This document shows, piece after piece, positions 53,284-61,462 of a stretch of DNA of 64,000 nt; within the stretch, counting starts at the first letter, position 1; every line of letters starts with the position of its first letter. Under the pieces are notes generated by a model. That model was given only the letters and a program-made list of their open reading frames with translations. It had not been told where the DNA came from and did not search any database. The stretch is from Candidatus Nitrospira kreftii (lineage in GTDB: Bacteria; Nitrospirota; Nitrospiria; Nitrospirales; Nitrospiraceae), in the NCBI GenBank assembly GCA_014058405.1, contig CP047423.1, forward strand, positions 2,108,001 through 2,172,000, written 5' to 3'. The position numbers and the translations under genes are program-made.

Positions 53284-53505
53284 GTGGTGTGTGAGTGGCG
53301 CCATTCTGGTGAACGTCTGGACCAGAACCTTGAGGTATGGGGTATGGGGTATATGTATGTAGTGCAGAAAGAAGGCGGGACGTTCATCTATGACCCGGAC
53401 AGCAAGCGATGTGCATATGAGATGCACAATAATTCCATCGGACGTAACATGGAAGAGTTGCTGAGGAAGTTACGTGCAGCTGTTTTCGTGCGTGAGAATG
53501 GGTGA
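53284..53505 (+). CDS. hypothetical small protein (start uncertain)
   Basis: Up to 73 residues from a GTG; ATG at 53344 or 53353 would give about 50. Sequence such as YVVQKEGGTFIYDPDSKRCA, YEMHNNSIGRNMEELLRKLR reads as a real small alpha/beta protein. The ribosome site is weak. Its position 123 nt after a motif copy supports it. Could also be the tail of a frameshifted longer gene. Confidence 0.4.
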   Translation: MVCEWRHSGERLDQNLEVWGMGYMYVVQKEGGTFIYDPDSKRCAYEMHNNSIGRNMEELLRKLRAAVFVRENG

Positions 53506-53639
53506 CATCAGGTCTGTCCGTCAGGATGGACACCAAGTGAACAATCCCTGAAACCAGGGCTGATCTGGTGGGAAGGATCTGATCACGATGTCCAAGTGTG
53601 AAGGCTCACAGGCTTGGACACAACAGTAGACGCTCACAG

Positions 53640-53741
53640 TTAAAAGCCCGCTGTCATAAGCGCGAATGCTATGACTGCTATCATGACGAGTCCAACCGCT
53701 ACCAAGACAATGAGTGGATTGTCGCCAAACATACCGGCCAT
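53640..53741 (-). CDS. 33-residue single-helix membrane peptide
   Basis: ATG at 53739-53741, TAA at 53640-53642; missed by length cut-offs. Sequence MAGMFGDNPLIVLVAVGLVM continues IAVIAFALMTAGF: a single hydrophobic helix. GAGGGAGG is 10 nt upstream, a little far. It shares the one-helix layout of the 22817 peptide but not its sequence. Role unknown. The gap 53506-53831 holds nothing else. Confidence 0.45.
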   Translation of the reverse strand: MAGMFGDNPLIVLVAVGLVMIAVIAFALMTAGF

Positions 53742-53831
53742 CTAGATATTGCCTCCCTCGCAGGGATAGAATCATTGGTCTTCTTCTAGCCCTGATGTAT
53801 CTGTGCTTCGCCTGCTCCCGTTCCCCTCGTG

Positions 53832-54536
53832 TTAGCGCTTGCTGCTCGGGTGTCCACCTTCATAACCTGGCGCCCCGCCTGGCGGCAGCGGGCGCGTACC
53901 ACTAGGCCCCCCGCCTCCTACAGCCGATTCCCCCATCGGACCTGTAGCCGCAGGACTATCGATATCTCTCTTTGTCTGGTTCTTGCTCGTAGGCTTCGGT
54001 TGGCTGCGAACCTTATTAATTTCACTCATGTAGTGTGAGATATCCGGCGACAGGTCCTTCGTGTAGAGGGAATTCGTTTGCGGGTGTAGTTCATCTTTGG
54101 AAGCGTTGAGGGTCAGTTTACCTTTATCCTGTTGAATGAGAGTCCACTGGAGCGGTATGTGATGTCTCGTCTCCTGCAACTCGAGGACTGCATATTCAAT
54201 TCGACCCGTTTTCTTATCTTTGAGTAGCTTCTCGATGGTGCCCAGGGTTTCCCCTTTTTTATTCTTAACGACTTGATCTAATGTGTGCCCTGTATCATCG
54301 ACTAACTCCCCTCGACGTACCGGCACGACATCATATTTCTCAGTAGCGCCTTGTTGATGCTCGGTCATATCGGCAGCTTTGTTCTGAATGGATGATTGGG
54401 ACTGCCCTGATTCCCTCGTCTCAGGTGAGGCAGTGCTGTTGATCCCAGAACCCAAGCTCTCCGCACAAATCCAACTCGGTATCAACAAGAGCGTGCCAAC
54501 GACCATTAGGTGGGGCAATAAGTCGACCCTTTTCAT
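53832..54536 (-). CDS. secreted PRC-barrel domain protein
   Basis: 234 residues from the ATG at 54536 (TTGGAGG upstream). The signal peptide ends at SWICA. After a Ser/Gln/Glu linker a PRC-barrel lies at about 80-170 (LDQVVKNKKGETLGTIEKLL, KDKKTGRIEYAVLELQETRH, HIPLQWTLIQQD). The tail is Gly/Pro/Ser-rich (SAVGGGGPSGTRPLPPGGAP). PRC-barrels are usually cytoplasmic; secreted ones occur in stress proteins, so the export is noteworthy. Related to the 60659 gene. Confidence 0.75.
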   Translation of the reverse strand: MKRVDLLPHLMVVGTLLLIPSWICAESLGSGINSTASPETRESGQSQSSIQNKAADMTEHQQGATEKYDVVPVRRGELVDDTGHTLDQVVKNKKGETLGTIEKLLKDKKTGRIEYAVLELQETRHHIPLQWTLIQQDKGKLTLNASKDELHPQTNSLYTKDLSPDISHYMSEINKVRSQPKPTSKNQTKRDIDSPAATGPMGESAVGGGGPSGTRPLPPGGAPGYEGGHPSSKR

Positions 54537-55027
54537 GAGTAACCTCCAATTTGTATTCTTATTCCTATCAAGTACGGACTTTATAGTTACGTCGCTCATA
54601 ACTGAGATCCCTGCACGTTTTTAGAAGCTCAAGCTACAAAATCCCATGCGCTCTCTCGCTCTCTTGAGGTGCTGCAAAAAACAGACCTACTATCATCACC
54701 TGCTTCTACAATGTCCTCACAATTGGTAAACGTTTTCCTCAGCGGTTTCTTGCTGAACACTTTGCGTGTTTAGGGGGAAGGCATCGCTCTGAAAACCAGA
54801 CTCCATCCAGACACAGTGTCCGGCTCAGGACAAGATGTCTCAAGCAGACACACCTGGTTTCTTTTTACTCCCTGCTTTCACTTTATACAGCACCTACTCA
54901 AACCTATGGATAGGACTCTCCGATGGATCCATGAACAAGCCAGGGCTCGTCTTGGTGTGTTCCTTGCTTATGCTTGCGTGCATGGTCGAACGTTCATGTA
55001 ACCACATCTCAGAGAGGAGCCACCACT
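54537..55027. other. 491-nt intergenic region
   Basis: No motif with both CTAG and CCAG halves is visible. A plus frame from 54931 starts MNKPGLVLVCSLLMLAC (lipoprotein-like) but runs into the next gene in another frame and lacks a ribosome site, so I leave it out. Confidence 0.3.
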
Positions 55028-55402
55028 ATGCAATCAACACCACTTTCTCAGCAGCAGAAAACCTGTATCGATGCCTGTTTCGCCTGTGCTCAAATCTGCG
55101 AGACATGCGCGGACGACATGATCGGTATGAAACAGCATGACGACGATCTTATGGCGCGCTGTACCAGGCTGTGCCGAGATTGTAGTGATCTTTGTGTTCT
55201 CGCCGCTCGCTGGATCAGCCGTAACTCCGCTCGGTTCGAGGCTCTGTGCCAACTCTGCGCCGAGATATGTGATGAATGTGCAGAGGTATGCGAGCGTCAT
55301 GCTCCACATCATGCTTTATGCGGCCCATGTGCGGATCAGTGTAGGCGGTGTGCGGATGTGTGCCGCGAAATGGTAGGGAGCGGAGTTCATAGCAAAGCAT
55401 GA
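55028..55402 (+). CDS. DUF326 Cys-rich four-helix bundle protein (copper-storage-like)
   Basis: 124 residues containing 19 cysteines in regular CxxxC/CxxC spacing along four helices (CIDACFACAQICETC, CTRLCRDCSDLC, CQLCAEICDECAEVC, CGPCADQCRRCADVC). GAGAGGAG lies upstream. No signal peptide. This is the DUF326/Csp-like layout; Csp proteins store Cu(I) inside the bundle. Cytosolic copper storage or a redox role is likely but not shown. Confidence 0.85.
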   Translation: MQSTPLSQQQKTCIDACFACAQICETCADDMIGMKQHDDDLMARCTRLCRDCSDLCVLAARWISRNSARFEALCQLCAEICDECAEVCERHAPHHALCGPCADQCRRCADVCREMVGSGVHSKA

Positions 55403-55431
55403 ACGGCTTGAGGTGAATCGAGCGAAGAAGA

Positions 55432-55746
55432 TTGAATTCTCAACGTGAGGTCGCACGGGATACTTTCTTTATGATCAGCACAGTGCTCGTTATGTGTTGT
55501 GGCATATGGACGCCATCCTCAATGGGCGTGTACGCCGATCACATTGTGCGTTCATCTGATACCAGCACCCAACAGGCCGATCCGCGCCTTGATCCTCCAG
55601 CTCCGAAGCCGGTGCCCCCGACTGATCCGAGCCCAGGTCCGACCGATCCAACACCGAAACCGACCGAGCCTATTCCGGGTCCACAGTCTCCAACACCAAA
55701 ACCACGACACACGCTGCCTTCACCGAGCGGCGATTCACCGTCATGA
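55432..55746 (+). CDS. secreted proline-rich protein
   Basis: 104 residues from a TTG start (ATG at 55471 possible). A signal-peptide-like N-terminus (FFMISTVLVMCCGIWTPSSM) is followed by DPPAPKPVPPTDPSPGPTDP-type repeats. It resembles the 57735 protein in layout but not in exact sequence. Probably an extended periplasmic spacer or surface protein. Start and function uncertain. Confidence 0.5.
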   Translation: MNSQREVARDTFFMISTVLVMCCGIWTPSSMGVYADHIVRSSDTSTQQADPRLDPPAPKPVPPTDPSPGPTDPTPKPTEPIPGPQSPTPKPRHTLPSPSGDSPS

Positions 55747-55771
55747 CACGATATGGGATAGGAAACTTTCG

Positions 55772-56089
55772 ATGGAGCCGACATATTGGCAATCAATCCG
55801 AATTGGATGGACTATTCTCTGGCGTGGAGTTGGAAGCGTTGTATTATTGCTCACCCTCGTCAATGCACTCATCATCATGACCTTGCCCGAACTCGCCCGT
55901 ACGAGTCCCTCCTGGGGGGCTGTTCTTTTCCCCTTCGTACTGACCGCTGTACTCGGCGCCTTCGGCATCATGCCGTGGCTTGTGAGGCACTTGTGCACGA
56001 CTTCGTACCCAGGGTTTCGCCTTCGGCTTGTGCACGAGGCATACAGCTCTTCTCTGGATCGTCGGGCTATGGAGCATCATCCCCCATAA
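55772..56089 (+). CDS. small two-helix membrane protein
   Basis: 105 residues from the ATG at 55772 (AGGA upstream at 9 nt). N-terminal helix (TILWRGVGSVVLLLTLVNAL) and a second (GAVLFPFVLTAVLGAFGIMP), then a basic tail. It starts 25 nt after the Pro-rich gene, in another frame, so they may be co-transcribed. No family recognised. Confidence 0.5.
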   Translation: MEPTYWQSIRIGWTILWRGVGSVVLLLTLVNALIIMTLPELARTSPSWGAVLFPFVLTAVLGAFGIMPWLVRHLCTTSYPGFRLRLVHEAYSSSLDRRAMEHHPP

Positions 56090-56288
56090 GATAGTCATCT
56101 CCGTGCCGAGTGCTTTCTGAGTCGCACACACGCTTTAGATGAATGAGTTGGTGCAGCGACGCATTCCGGTTGATATTCGCCGTCGATAGTTGCTCGCGAC
56201 CAAACTGAAGCCAGCTGGGCAACTCTAGAGTAGGATGCGTCGTCACTTGTGCCTAGGAGAAACACAATGCTTTTAATGAGGTGTGCCT

Positions 56289-57302
56289 ATGATGAGAGTG
56301 GCAATCAATGGCCTTGGTCGTATCGGCCGAGCCACATTCAAAATTCTGGCGAACATACCTGAACTCGAGCTGGTGGCCATCAACGATCCAGCTCCTGCTG
56401 ATCAACTGGCATACCTGCTCAATCACGACACCGTGTATGGTCGATACCACATTCGGGTGAAAGCCGATCAGGAGACCATCACGATGGCCGACCGCCGGTA
56501 TGCGCTTCTTGCCGAACAGGACCCGCTCTGTCTGCCCTGGAAGGACCTGAGGATCGACGTCGTCTTTGAATGTTCAGGGCAGTTCAACACCAGAGCCACG
56601 CTCTCAAAACATCTCGAGGCCGGAGCAAAGCGGGTGATTCTCTCGGCACCGGCCAAAGATGAGGATATCCCGACCGTTATTTACGGCGTGAACGCATACG
56701 ATGAAAAAGCCGGGCCGATCGTGTCGTGTGCCAGCTGCACGACGAATTGCGTGACACCGATCGTGGAAATCATTCAACGCCGTCTGGGTGTGCAAAAGGC
56801 GGTGATGACGACGACACACGCATACACCGCCAGCCAGGCACTGGTTGACGGACAACACAAGAGCCGGCGTCGCGGGCGAGCTGCGGCTGCCAATCTTGTC
56901 CCATCGTTCACGGGTGCCGCTGTGGCGACGACACGTGCCTTGCCCGATCTCAGAGGACGCTTTCAGGGTGCGGCCGTCCGGGTGCCCGTCCCGATTTGTT
57001 CGCTCTCTGATATCGTGATGCTGACGGAGCAGGAGACCAGTGTCTCCGAGGTCAACGATATCTTTTTAGAAGAGGCGCGGAGCGATCGGTATGCCGGTGT
57101 GCTGGGTGTCACGGAAGATCCGATCGTGTCTTCCGACATCATTCAGGATTCGCGCGCGTCGATCGTCGATGTCGACATGACGCAGGTCGTGGATGGCAAT
57201 CTGGTCAAGGTTATGAGTTGGTATGACAATGAGTGGGGCTATGCCAGCCAAATGGTCCGACAGGCGCTTTCGATGGTGCTGGTCGTGCCCGTCGAGAGCT
57301 GA
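56289..57302 (+). CDS. gap: type I glyceraldehyde-3-phosphate dehydrogenase
   Basis: 337 residues from the ATG at 56289 (GAGGTG upstream; GTG at 56283 would add two residues). NAD-binding motif INGLGRIGRATF, catalytic Cys in SCASCTTNC near residue 150, then the TTTHAYTASQALVDG helix and the conserved SWYDNEWGYA. Converts glyceraldehyde-3-phosphate to 1,3-bisphosphoglycerate or back. The loop KSRRRGRAAAANLVPS replaces the usual DLRRARAAAxNIIPT; basic residues there may favour NADP. No neighbouring glycolytic gene. Confidence 0.92.
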   Translation: MMRVAINGLGRIGRATFKILANIPELELVAINDPAPADQLAYLLNHDTVYGRYHIRVKADQETITMADRRYALLAEQDPLCLPWKDLRIDVVFECSGQFNTRATLSKHLEAGAKRVILSAPAKDEDIPTVIYGVNAYDEKAGPIVSCASCTTNCVTPIVEIIQRRLGVQKAVMTTTHAYTASQALVDGQHKSRRRGRAAAANLVPSFTGAAVATTRALPDLRGRFQGAAVRVPVPICSLSDIVMLTEQETSVSEVNDIFLEEARSDRYAGVLGVTEDPIVSSDIIQDSRASIVDVDMTQVVDGNLVKVMSWYDNEWGYASQMVRQALSMVLVVPVES

Positions 57303-57734
57303 TGCTGATGAGCGTGTGAAAGCCAAACGCTCTTCTTGGGGAAAAGTCTTTTGTTGGGCTTGCCTGCCACAGTGAGACTGTGAACTCCAAGGGGAACCAT
57401 CGATGGTCAAGCTACTGTGAAACCAAGCTCCTGATCTGAGGACAGCCTGTCCACCGTGGGACAGAATTTCCCACCAAGATCTCTGGCTCAAATATAGCTC
57501 GATACTGCACGCGCCGAAGCAGCCGTCGCGTATCACCGATGCAAACATGCACGCTCTCATACATGTAATCTGCCAATCGCTTCGTGCGATCGCTCTAGGT
57601 CCGAAGGTTGCATTAGAGAAAAATGAATTGAGAGAGACTTACGCGTTGACCGATTCGAAGAAGAGCAAAGAGATGGTGACGAAAGAGGCTTCTCAGTTAT
57701 AGCAGAGCTCAGAAGCCGGCAACAGAGTGAAACA
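57303..57734. other. 432-nt intergenic region
   Basis: No gene. A weak hairpin with GAGCGT (57310-57315) and ACGCTC (57327-57332), followed by TTCTT, may end the GAPDH transcript. CTAG at about 57592 has no partner half. Confidence 0.35.
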
Positions 57735-58106
57735 ATGAGATATCAAACAAGCTTTGCCTGGAAAATCATTACTATATCGATGATCTATTCAATGTTGATA
57801 GGAGGTATCGTACTTGGTGAGTTATGCACCGGATTGGCAGCTGACGTCTTTCCGACTCCGCCTGCACCTGAGAACCGCGAGGATGTCCCTTCTCCCGGGT
57901 CGGATCTTCCACCAGAGAAACGGCCCAGTATTGACCCTGGGATCGTCATCACCCCTCCTGGAGAACCACATCCGGATTCAGTGGTAGACCCACCGGTCAT
58001 TGATCCGGATATGTCGATTCATCCTCAGGATGCTCCTACAACTGAAAAGCCTTCGCTTCAGACACCACCACCTTCAAAACCTCCGGAGAAACCACCGTCA
58101 CAATAA
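57735..58106 (+). CDS. secreted proline-rich protein
   Basis: 123 residues. A signal peptide (IITISMIYSMLIGGIVLGE) precedes a Pro/Asp/Glu-rich mature part (FPTPPAPENREDVPSPGSDL, SIDPGIVITPPGEPHPDSVV), ending SKPPEKPPSQ. Only a weak ribosome site is visible. Same layout as the 55432 protein. Function unknown. Confidence 0.55.
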   Translation: MRYQTSFAWKIITISMIYSMLIGGIVLGELCTGLAADVFPTPPAPENREDVPSPGSDLPPEKRPSIDPGIVITPPGEPHPDSVVDPPVIDPDMSIHPQDAPTTEKPSLQTPPPSKPPEKPPSQ

Positions 58107-58166
58107 GCACAATTGATCATAAGGTTTCTACACATGAGTAGCGAGCTTTGGTGTGGGCAATCCTAA

Positions 58167-58182
58167 CTAGGGTTGTGACCAG
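58167..58182 (+). promoter_or_regulatory. CTAGG-N7-CCAG motif upstream of the 58278 gene
   Basis: CTAG at 58167-58170, spacer GGTTGTGA, CCAGG at 58179-58183; 95 nt before the ATG at 58278. An AT-rich -10-like stretch (ATTTATCATAAAAT) lies 20-30 nt beyond. Confidence 0.6.
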
Positions 58183-58277
58183 GACACACACTCAACTCGA
58201 CAATTTATCATAAAATCACGAAAAGGCGTCGTAGTGATGCACCTGACTTGCATTGCGTGCGAAAAGGAGACACGTGC

Positions 58278-58640
58278 ATGAATGGCCATGCGATATCCAG
58301 TCAACCAGTGAGAATACCCAGCGTACAATACTCGGTCACACAATGGACGGTTGTATTTCTCCTGTCGTTGCTGATTCCCATCCTGGCTGCCACAATTAAC
58401 AGCGGAGCCGACCAAGGGGAAGTCGTGTCAGGGGTCCTGGAATCCGTCAGTCTTGAATCAAGTACCGTTCGGCTCCGCAATCCTCTCGGGCAACCGATTA
58501 TCCTGAAAATCAGGAAACCTCACTTGCTCGACCATGTGACGGTTGGAGACCGTGTCACAGTCGTCGTGAATGAGGATCACGAAATTATGAAGCTAATCGA
58601 GACCCCTATACCAGAACTACCTCCACCGAATAGCCAGTGA
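58278..58640 (+). CDS. periplasmic family A protein
   Basis: 120 residues from the ATG at 58278 (AAAGGAG upstream). The signal-anchor (WTVVFLLSLLIPILAATI) is followed by VVSGVLESVSLESSTVRLRN, PLGQPIILKIRKP and VTVGDRVTVVVNEDHEIMKL: again the G-x-V opening and GDRVxVxV closing strand of the other family A members (4517, 6795, 24787, 25264). The tail is Pro-rich. It is the most diverged of the family, and the only one with a Pro tail. Confidence 0.6.
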   Translation: MNGHAISSQPVRIPSVQYSVTQWTVVFLLSLLIPILAATINSGADQGEVVSGVLESVSLESSTVRLRNPLGQPIILKIRKPHLLDHVTVGDRVTVVVNEDHEIMKLIETPIPELPPPNSQ

Positions 58641-59031
58641 GGCCTACGCTCCAGTATAGAGCCAGGACCACCGGTCTGGCTCGATTCCTTTCCCTACCTC
58701 AGCCCCTCGGTCGATTCGCATCTCAATTGCGATTCGAACTCTCGTCTCATCATTGGGGGAACGCAGTCTTCGAAGGTTGTCGCCGGACACTGACTTGCGA
58801 GTCGTCCATCATGAATATCAAGCTGGGCGGGAATCCCATTTCTATCTGCGAAAACACAACTGCTCATAGTACCAATTGAAGAATATAAAACTAGGAGAAT
58901 TTCCAGTACGCAGGTTGTCATAGCAATGGTATGAACCCACCATATTGATGTCAGACGAAAATTACCGAAGGTTGCGCCAGTAACTGATCTCCTAAATCTA
59001 ACCTGACACCGATTCAGCTTATGGAGGATGT
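58641..59031. other. 391-nt intergenic region with one motif
   Basis: Contains the motif 58891-58906, which faces the DUF2934 gene. No other supported feature. Confidence 0.4.
58891..58906 (+). promoter_or_regulatory. CTAGG-N7-CCAG motif upstream of the DUF2934 gene
   Basis: CTAG at 58891-58894, spacer GAGAATTT, CCAGT at 58903-58907; 125 nt before the start codon at 59032. A GTATGAA -10-like element follows 22 nt after. Confidence 0.6.
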
Positions 59032-59283
59032 ATGTCGATACAATCGAGAACCGGCAAACGAACCACACCGGTAGTACTGAGCAGAGAGTTAACCGACGCG
59101 CAGCGGGCGATCGCTGACCAACCAGTCCCATCAGATGGGCATGTGAGTACACAACCTGAGTCCAGACCTTCCCCGGATCACGAGACCATCACTAAACTCG
59201 CCTATGAGTTGTACCAACAGGAGGGGTGCATCGAAGGCCGAGCGCTTGATCATTGGCTCGAGGCTGAACGACGGATCTTGTAA
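59032..59283 (+). CDS. DUF2934 family protein
   Basis: 83 residues. GGAGG lies 4 nt upstream. The C-terminal helix-rich part, ITKLAYELYQQEGCIEGRAL, DHWLEAERRIL, is the DUF2934 signature (ELYExRGxxxGxxxxHWLxAExxL). The N-terminal half is hydrophilic and variable. Small cytoplasmic protein; function unknown. Confidence 0.8.
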   Translation: MSIQSRTGKRTTPVVLSRELTDAQRAIADQPVPSDGHVSTQPESRPSPDHETITKLAYELYQQEGCIEGRALDHWLEAERRIL

Positions 59284-59451
59284 CCTATTTTGTCCTGGCA
59301 CATAGGTGCTCAGGACTAAGTTTGCGGGTTTGGAAGCTATCCTGCATCGATGACGATCTCAGCGACGACGAGAGCGGCCAGGATGTTCCGGTGCGGTGTG
59401 CGTGCGTAGTACGATTTTGCAGGTGAAGCCAATCGCTCAATGCGTAGCGAG

Positions 59452-59841
59452 TCATCGGCTCAACGCAACTGCAGGTCGCTTTTGTTTCACGATCAGCTTG
59501 AGGCGACCATACTGAACTGGTGCATCAGGATTTCTCGTGTATCTGGTCGGATCCTCACTTATCGTCACAAGGCGAAGGGGGATGACTACGTTCTCATGAT
59601 AATGAGGTAGGTCCAACACGGTCGCCTCAAGACGAAGTGTCACGACCTGTGCCGAGCAGTCCACGACCTCCGCATTGAGATTCAATGCATCCTCAAAGTC
59701 CACCGAGATTCGCTCGTCTGGATGGATCCAAGGCCGAATAGCTTCAGCTTTCTTTTGCTTCGGGGATGGTCGCTCTCCGCTGGCAACACCGCCTGACTTC
59801 TTCATCCGAGTAGGTATGATGTTTTTTCGAGATAGATTCAT
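59452..59841 (-). CDS. hypothetical protein, beta-rich C-terminus
   Basis: 129 residues. A basic, Lys/Arg-rich N-terminus (RKNIIPTRMKKSGG) is followed by a beta-rich part (ISVDFEDALNLNAEVVDCSA, QVVTLRLEATVLDLPHYHEN, VVIPLRLVTISEDP). It looks like a small PilZ-like or OB-like domain, but key residues are absent. GAGAGGAG is upstream. Not recognised. Confidence 0.5.
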   Translation of the reverse strand: MNLSRKNIIPTRMKKSGGVASGERPSPKQKKAEAIRPWIHPDERISVDFEDALNLNAEVVDCSAQVVTLRLEATVLDLPHYHENVVIPLRLVTISEDPTRYTRNPDAPVQYGRLKLIVKQKRPAVALSR

Positions 59842-60028
59842 AGCTCCTCTCCATCAACGAGGACCATACAGTCCATTCAAGATAATGTACTGAGTCAATC
59901 TGTTTTATCTTGCTATCGCCAGGAACCTGGAAGGCGCAACTCTTTTTGTCATCCTCGCGCAGGTTCTAACACCTATCTCAAGATGGTAAAAAGCCTTCCT
60001 CTTCGACGGTCGCTTTTGAGATAGGCTT

Positions 60029-60646
60029 TTAATCAACTCGATAGCTTCGATAGAGCGTCCATGGCCGAGGGTCGTATTGTAACCCTCCCCATGCTCCCAG
60101 ATGACGCCAACCTCGGACGACCTTTTTTACCCAGACGGTCATATCCAGCACATCTACCCTTGGATAGTCATAATCGACGCCCTGCAACTCCTCATGCTGT
60201 GCTGGCCCAATTCGCCCGATGATAGTCACTGGCGTCCCAGGCTCAATGGCCGCAGGATCGGTGATGGTGCCTTCCATGTCGAAGGCTATGAAACGACCTT
60301 TCGAGCGTACTCGTTCTTCAGTCGGATAAAGGTCATCCGTTAAGGGCAATTGGAGTACTTCTATTTTCGTACCCTCCTTTGTCCTTATTGCTGTAAGCAC
60401 TTCCCCTCCCCATGCGACGAGCTTTCCTTGATGATCATTCGGAGCGGCGCGAACGGTCTCATAGGTGAGATCGGATGCGAGTTGGGATTCTAAACCATCA
60501 GGAATCACATCATACTTGTTGCATCCGATCGCTGTAAGAAATGCTATGAGGCCGAATAGCAAGATGAACCATTTCCTTGCGCACTCCATCGTATGGCTAC
60601 CATTGTCTGTTCTCGAGGCGACCGTGGGCGCAGCATAGTAAGACAT
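60029..60646 (-). CDS. Slp family outer-membrane lipoprotein
   Basis: 205 residues from the ATG at 60646, which has AAGGAGG 6 nt upstream. A 40-residue signal region ends in the lipobox AIGC (Cys42), so the n-region is unusually long; ATG at 60589 would give a normal signal but lacks a ribosome site. The mature part (HQGKLVAWGGEVLTAIRTKE, GTKIEVLQLPLTDDL, GTPVTIIGRIG) matches the starvation-induced Slp family. It follows the PRC-barrel gene by 12 nt, so they are co-transcribed. Confidence 0.78.
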   Translation of the reverse strand: MSYYAAPTVASRTDNGSHTMECARKWFILLFGLIAFLTAIGCNKYDVIPDGLESQLASDLTYETVRAAPNDHQGKLVAWGGEVLTAIRTKEGTKIEVLQLPLTDDLYPTEERVRSKGRFIAFDMEGTITDPAAIEPGTPVTIIGRIGPAQHEELQGVDYDYPRVDVLDMTVWVKKVVRGWRHLGAWGGLQYDPRPWTLYRSYRVD

Positions 60647-60658
60647 AGGGCCTCCTTA

Positions 60659-61177
60659 CTATTTCTTGTGCTCTTTCTTCGACTCCTTTGTTTTGCTGCC
60701 TCCGCTCGTCTTTGACGAATCGGCCTTTGACAGGGGTTTCTCCCCTGCCTTCGGAAGAGGAACCTGATAAAAATCATAAATGGTGGCATAATAGACGGGA
60801 TCTGCAAAGTCCGGCCAGTTGTTCTTATCGAAACCTGGGGCCTTTTCAAGTTCCTTTTCTGTTACGGCCAAAGCAAAATGCTCCTTGTTGTCGCTTAAGC
60901 TCAAAGCCTCCCAAGGAATAGCAAAATACTTTTCGCCCATACCGAGAATGCCGCCGAAGGAGAGGACCGCGTAACGAACCTGCCCATCAAGTTCATCTAT
61001 GGCTAAATCCTCAATTTCTCCGATCTTACTGCCTCTCATCGTTTGGACGGATTTCCCTATAATTTTGCTGCCTTTCACGATTTCCGGCTGCGTATGATCA
61101 GCCCAGGCCGACGGCGTGAAACCGAACATCGCCATGAACGCAGCAACCGCGAAACTCGATAGTGATTTCAATGACAT
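60659..61177 (-). CDS. secreted PRC-barrel domain protein
   Basis: 172 residues. AGGAGG lies near the ATG. The signal peptide ends at SAWA. A PRC-barrel at 35-110 (IIGKSVQTMRGSKIGEIEDL, AIDELDGQVRYAVLSFGGIL) is followed by a Lys/Ser-rich tail (SGGSKTKESKKEHKK). The CTAG motif at 61284 lies 106 nt upstream, and the Slp lipoprotein gene follows 12 nt later. It is a paralogue of the 53832 gene; both are exported, unusual for the family. Confidence 0.8.
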   Translation of the reverse strand: MSLKSLSSFAVAAFMAMFGFTPSAWADHTQPEIVKGSKIIGKSVQTMRGSKIGEIEDLAIDELDGQVRYAVLSFGGILGMGEKYFAIPWEALSLSDNKEHFALAVTEKELEKAPGFDKNNWPDFADPVYYATIYDFYQVPLPKAGEKPLSKADSSKTSGGSKTKESKKEHKK

Positions 61178-61283
61178 AATTCACCTTTCCTCCTATGCAG
61201 GCATTTCAGATTTGGTCTTCTCTCATCGCCATACATGTTTCCACCTGTTTCTTACTCATACATCAGCGTTCAACATTGCACGA

Positions 61284-61299
61284 CTGGAACTTCCCCTAG
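61284..61299 (-). promoter_or_regulatory. CTAGG-N7-CCAG motif upstream of the PRC-barrel/Slp operon
   Basis: CTAG at 61296-61299 and CCAGT (minus) at 61283-61287, spacer GGGAAGTT; 106 nt before the start. A TATGAGT -10-like sequence follows it by about 20 nt on the minus strand. Confidence 0.65.
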
Positions 61300-61462
61300 A
61301 ATAAGCTCGGCGTGTAAACACATCTCACCAACAGATGAAATTCTCCGGCCATCCGATGTCTGATCCTCACATAGTCACGCGTTCAGTCGGATGGAACAGA
61401 TTCAGGATTGACCGTTCCTGAGTGGCGCATCTCAGAGTAATCTGCCGCGCCGCTCTACGCGA

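Noticed and set aside
54931-55140. Lipoprotein-like frame starting MNKPGLVLVCSLLMLAC
   Set aside because: It overlaps the DUF326 gene in another frame, has no ribosome site and no further conserved sequence.
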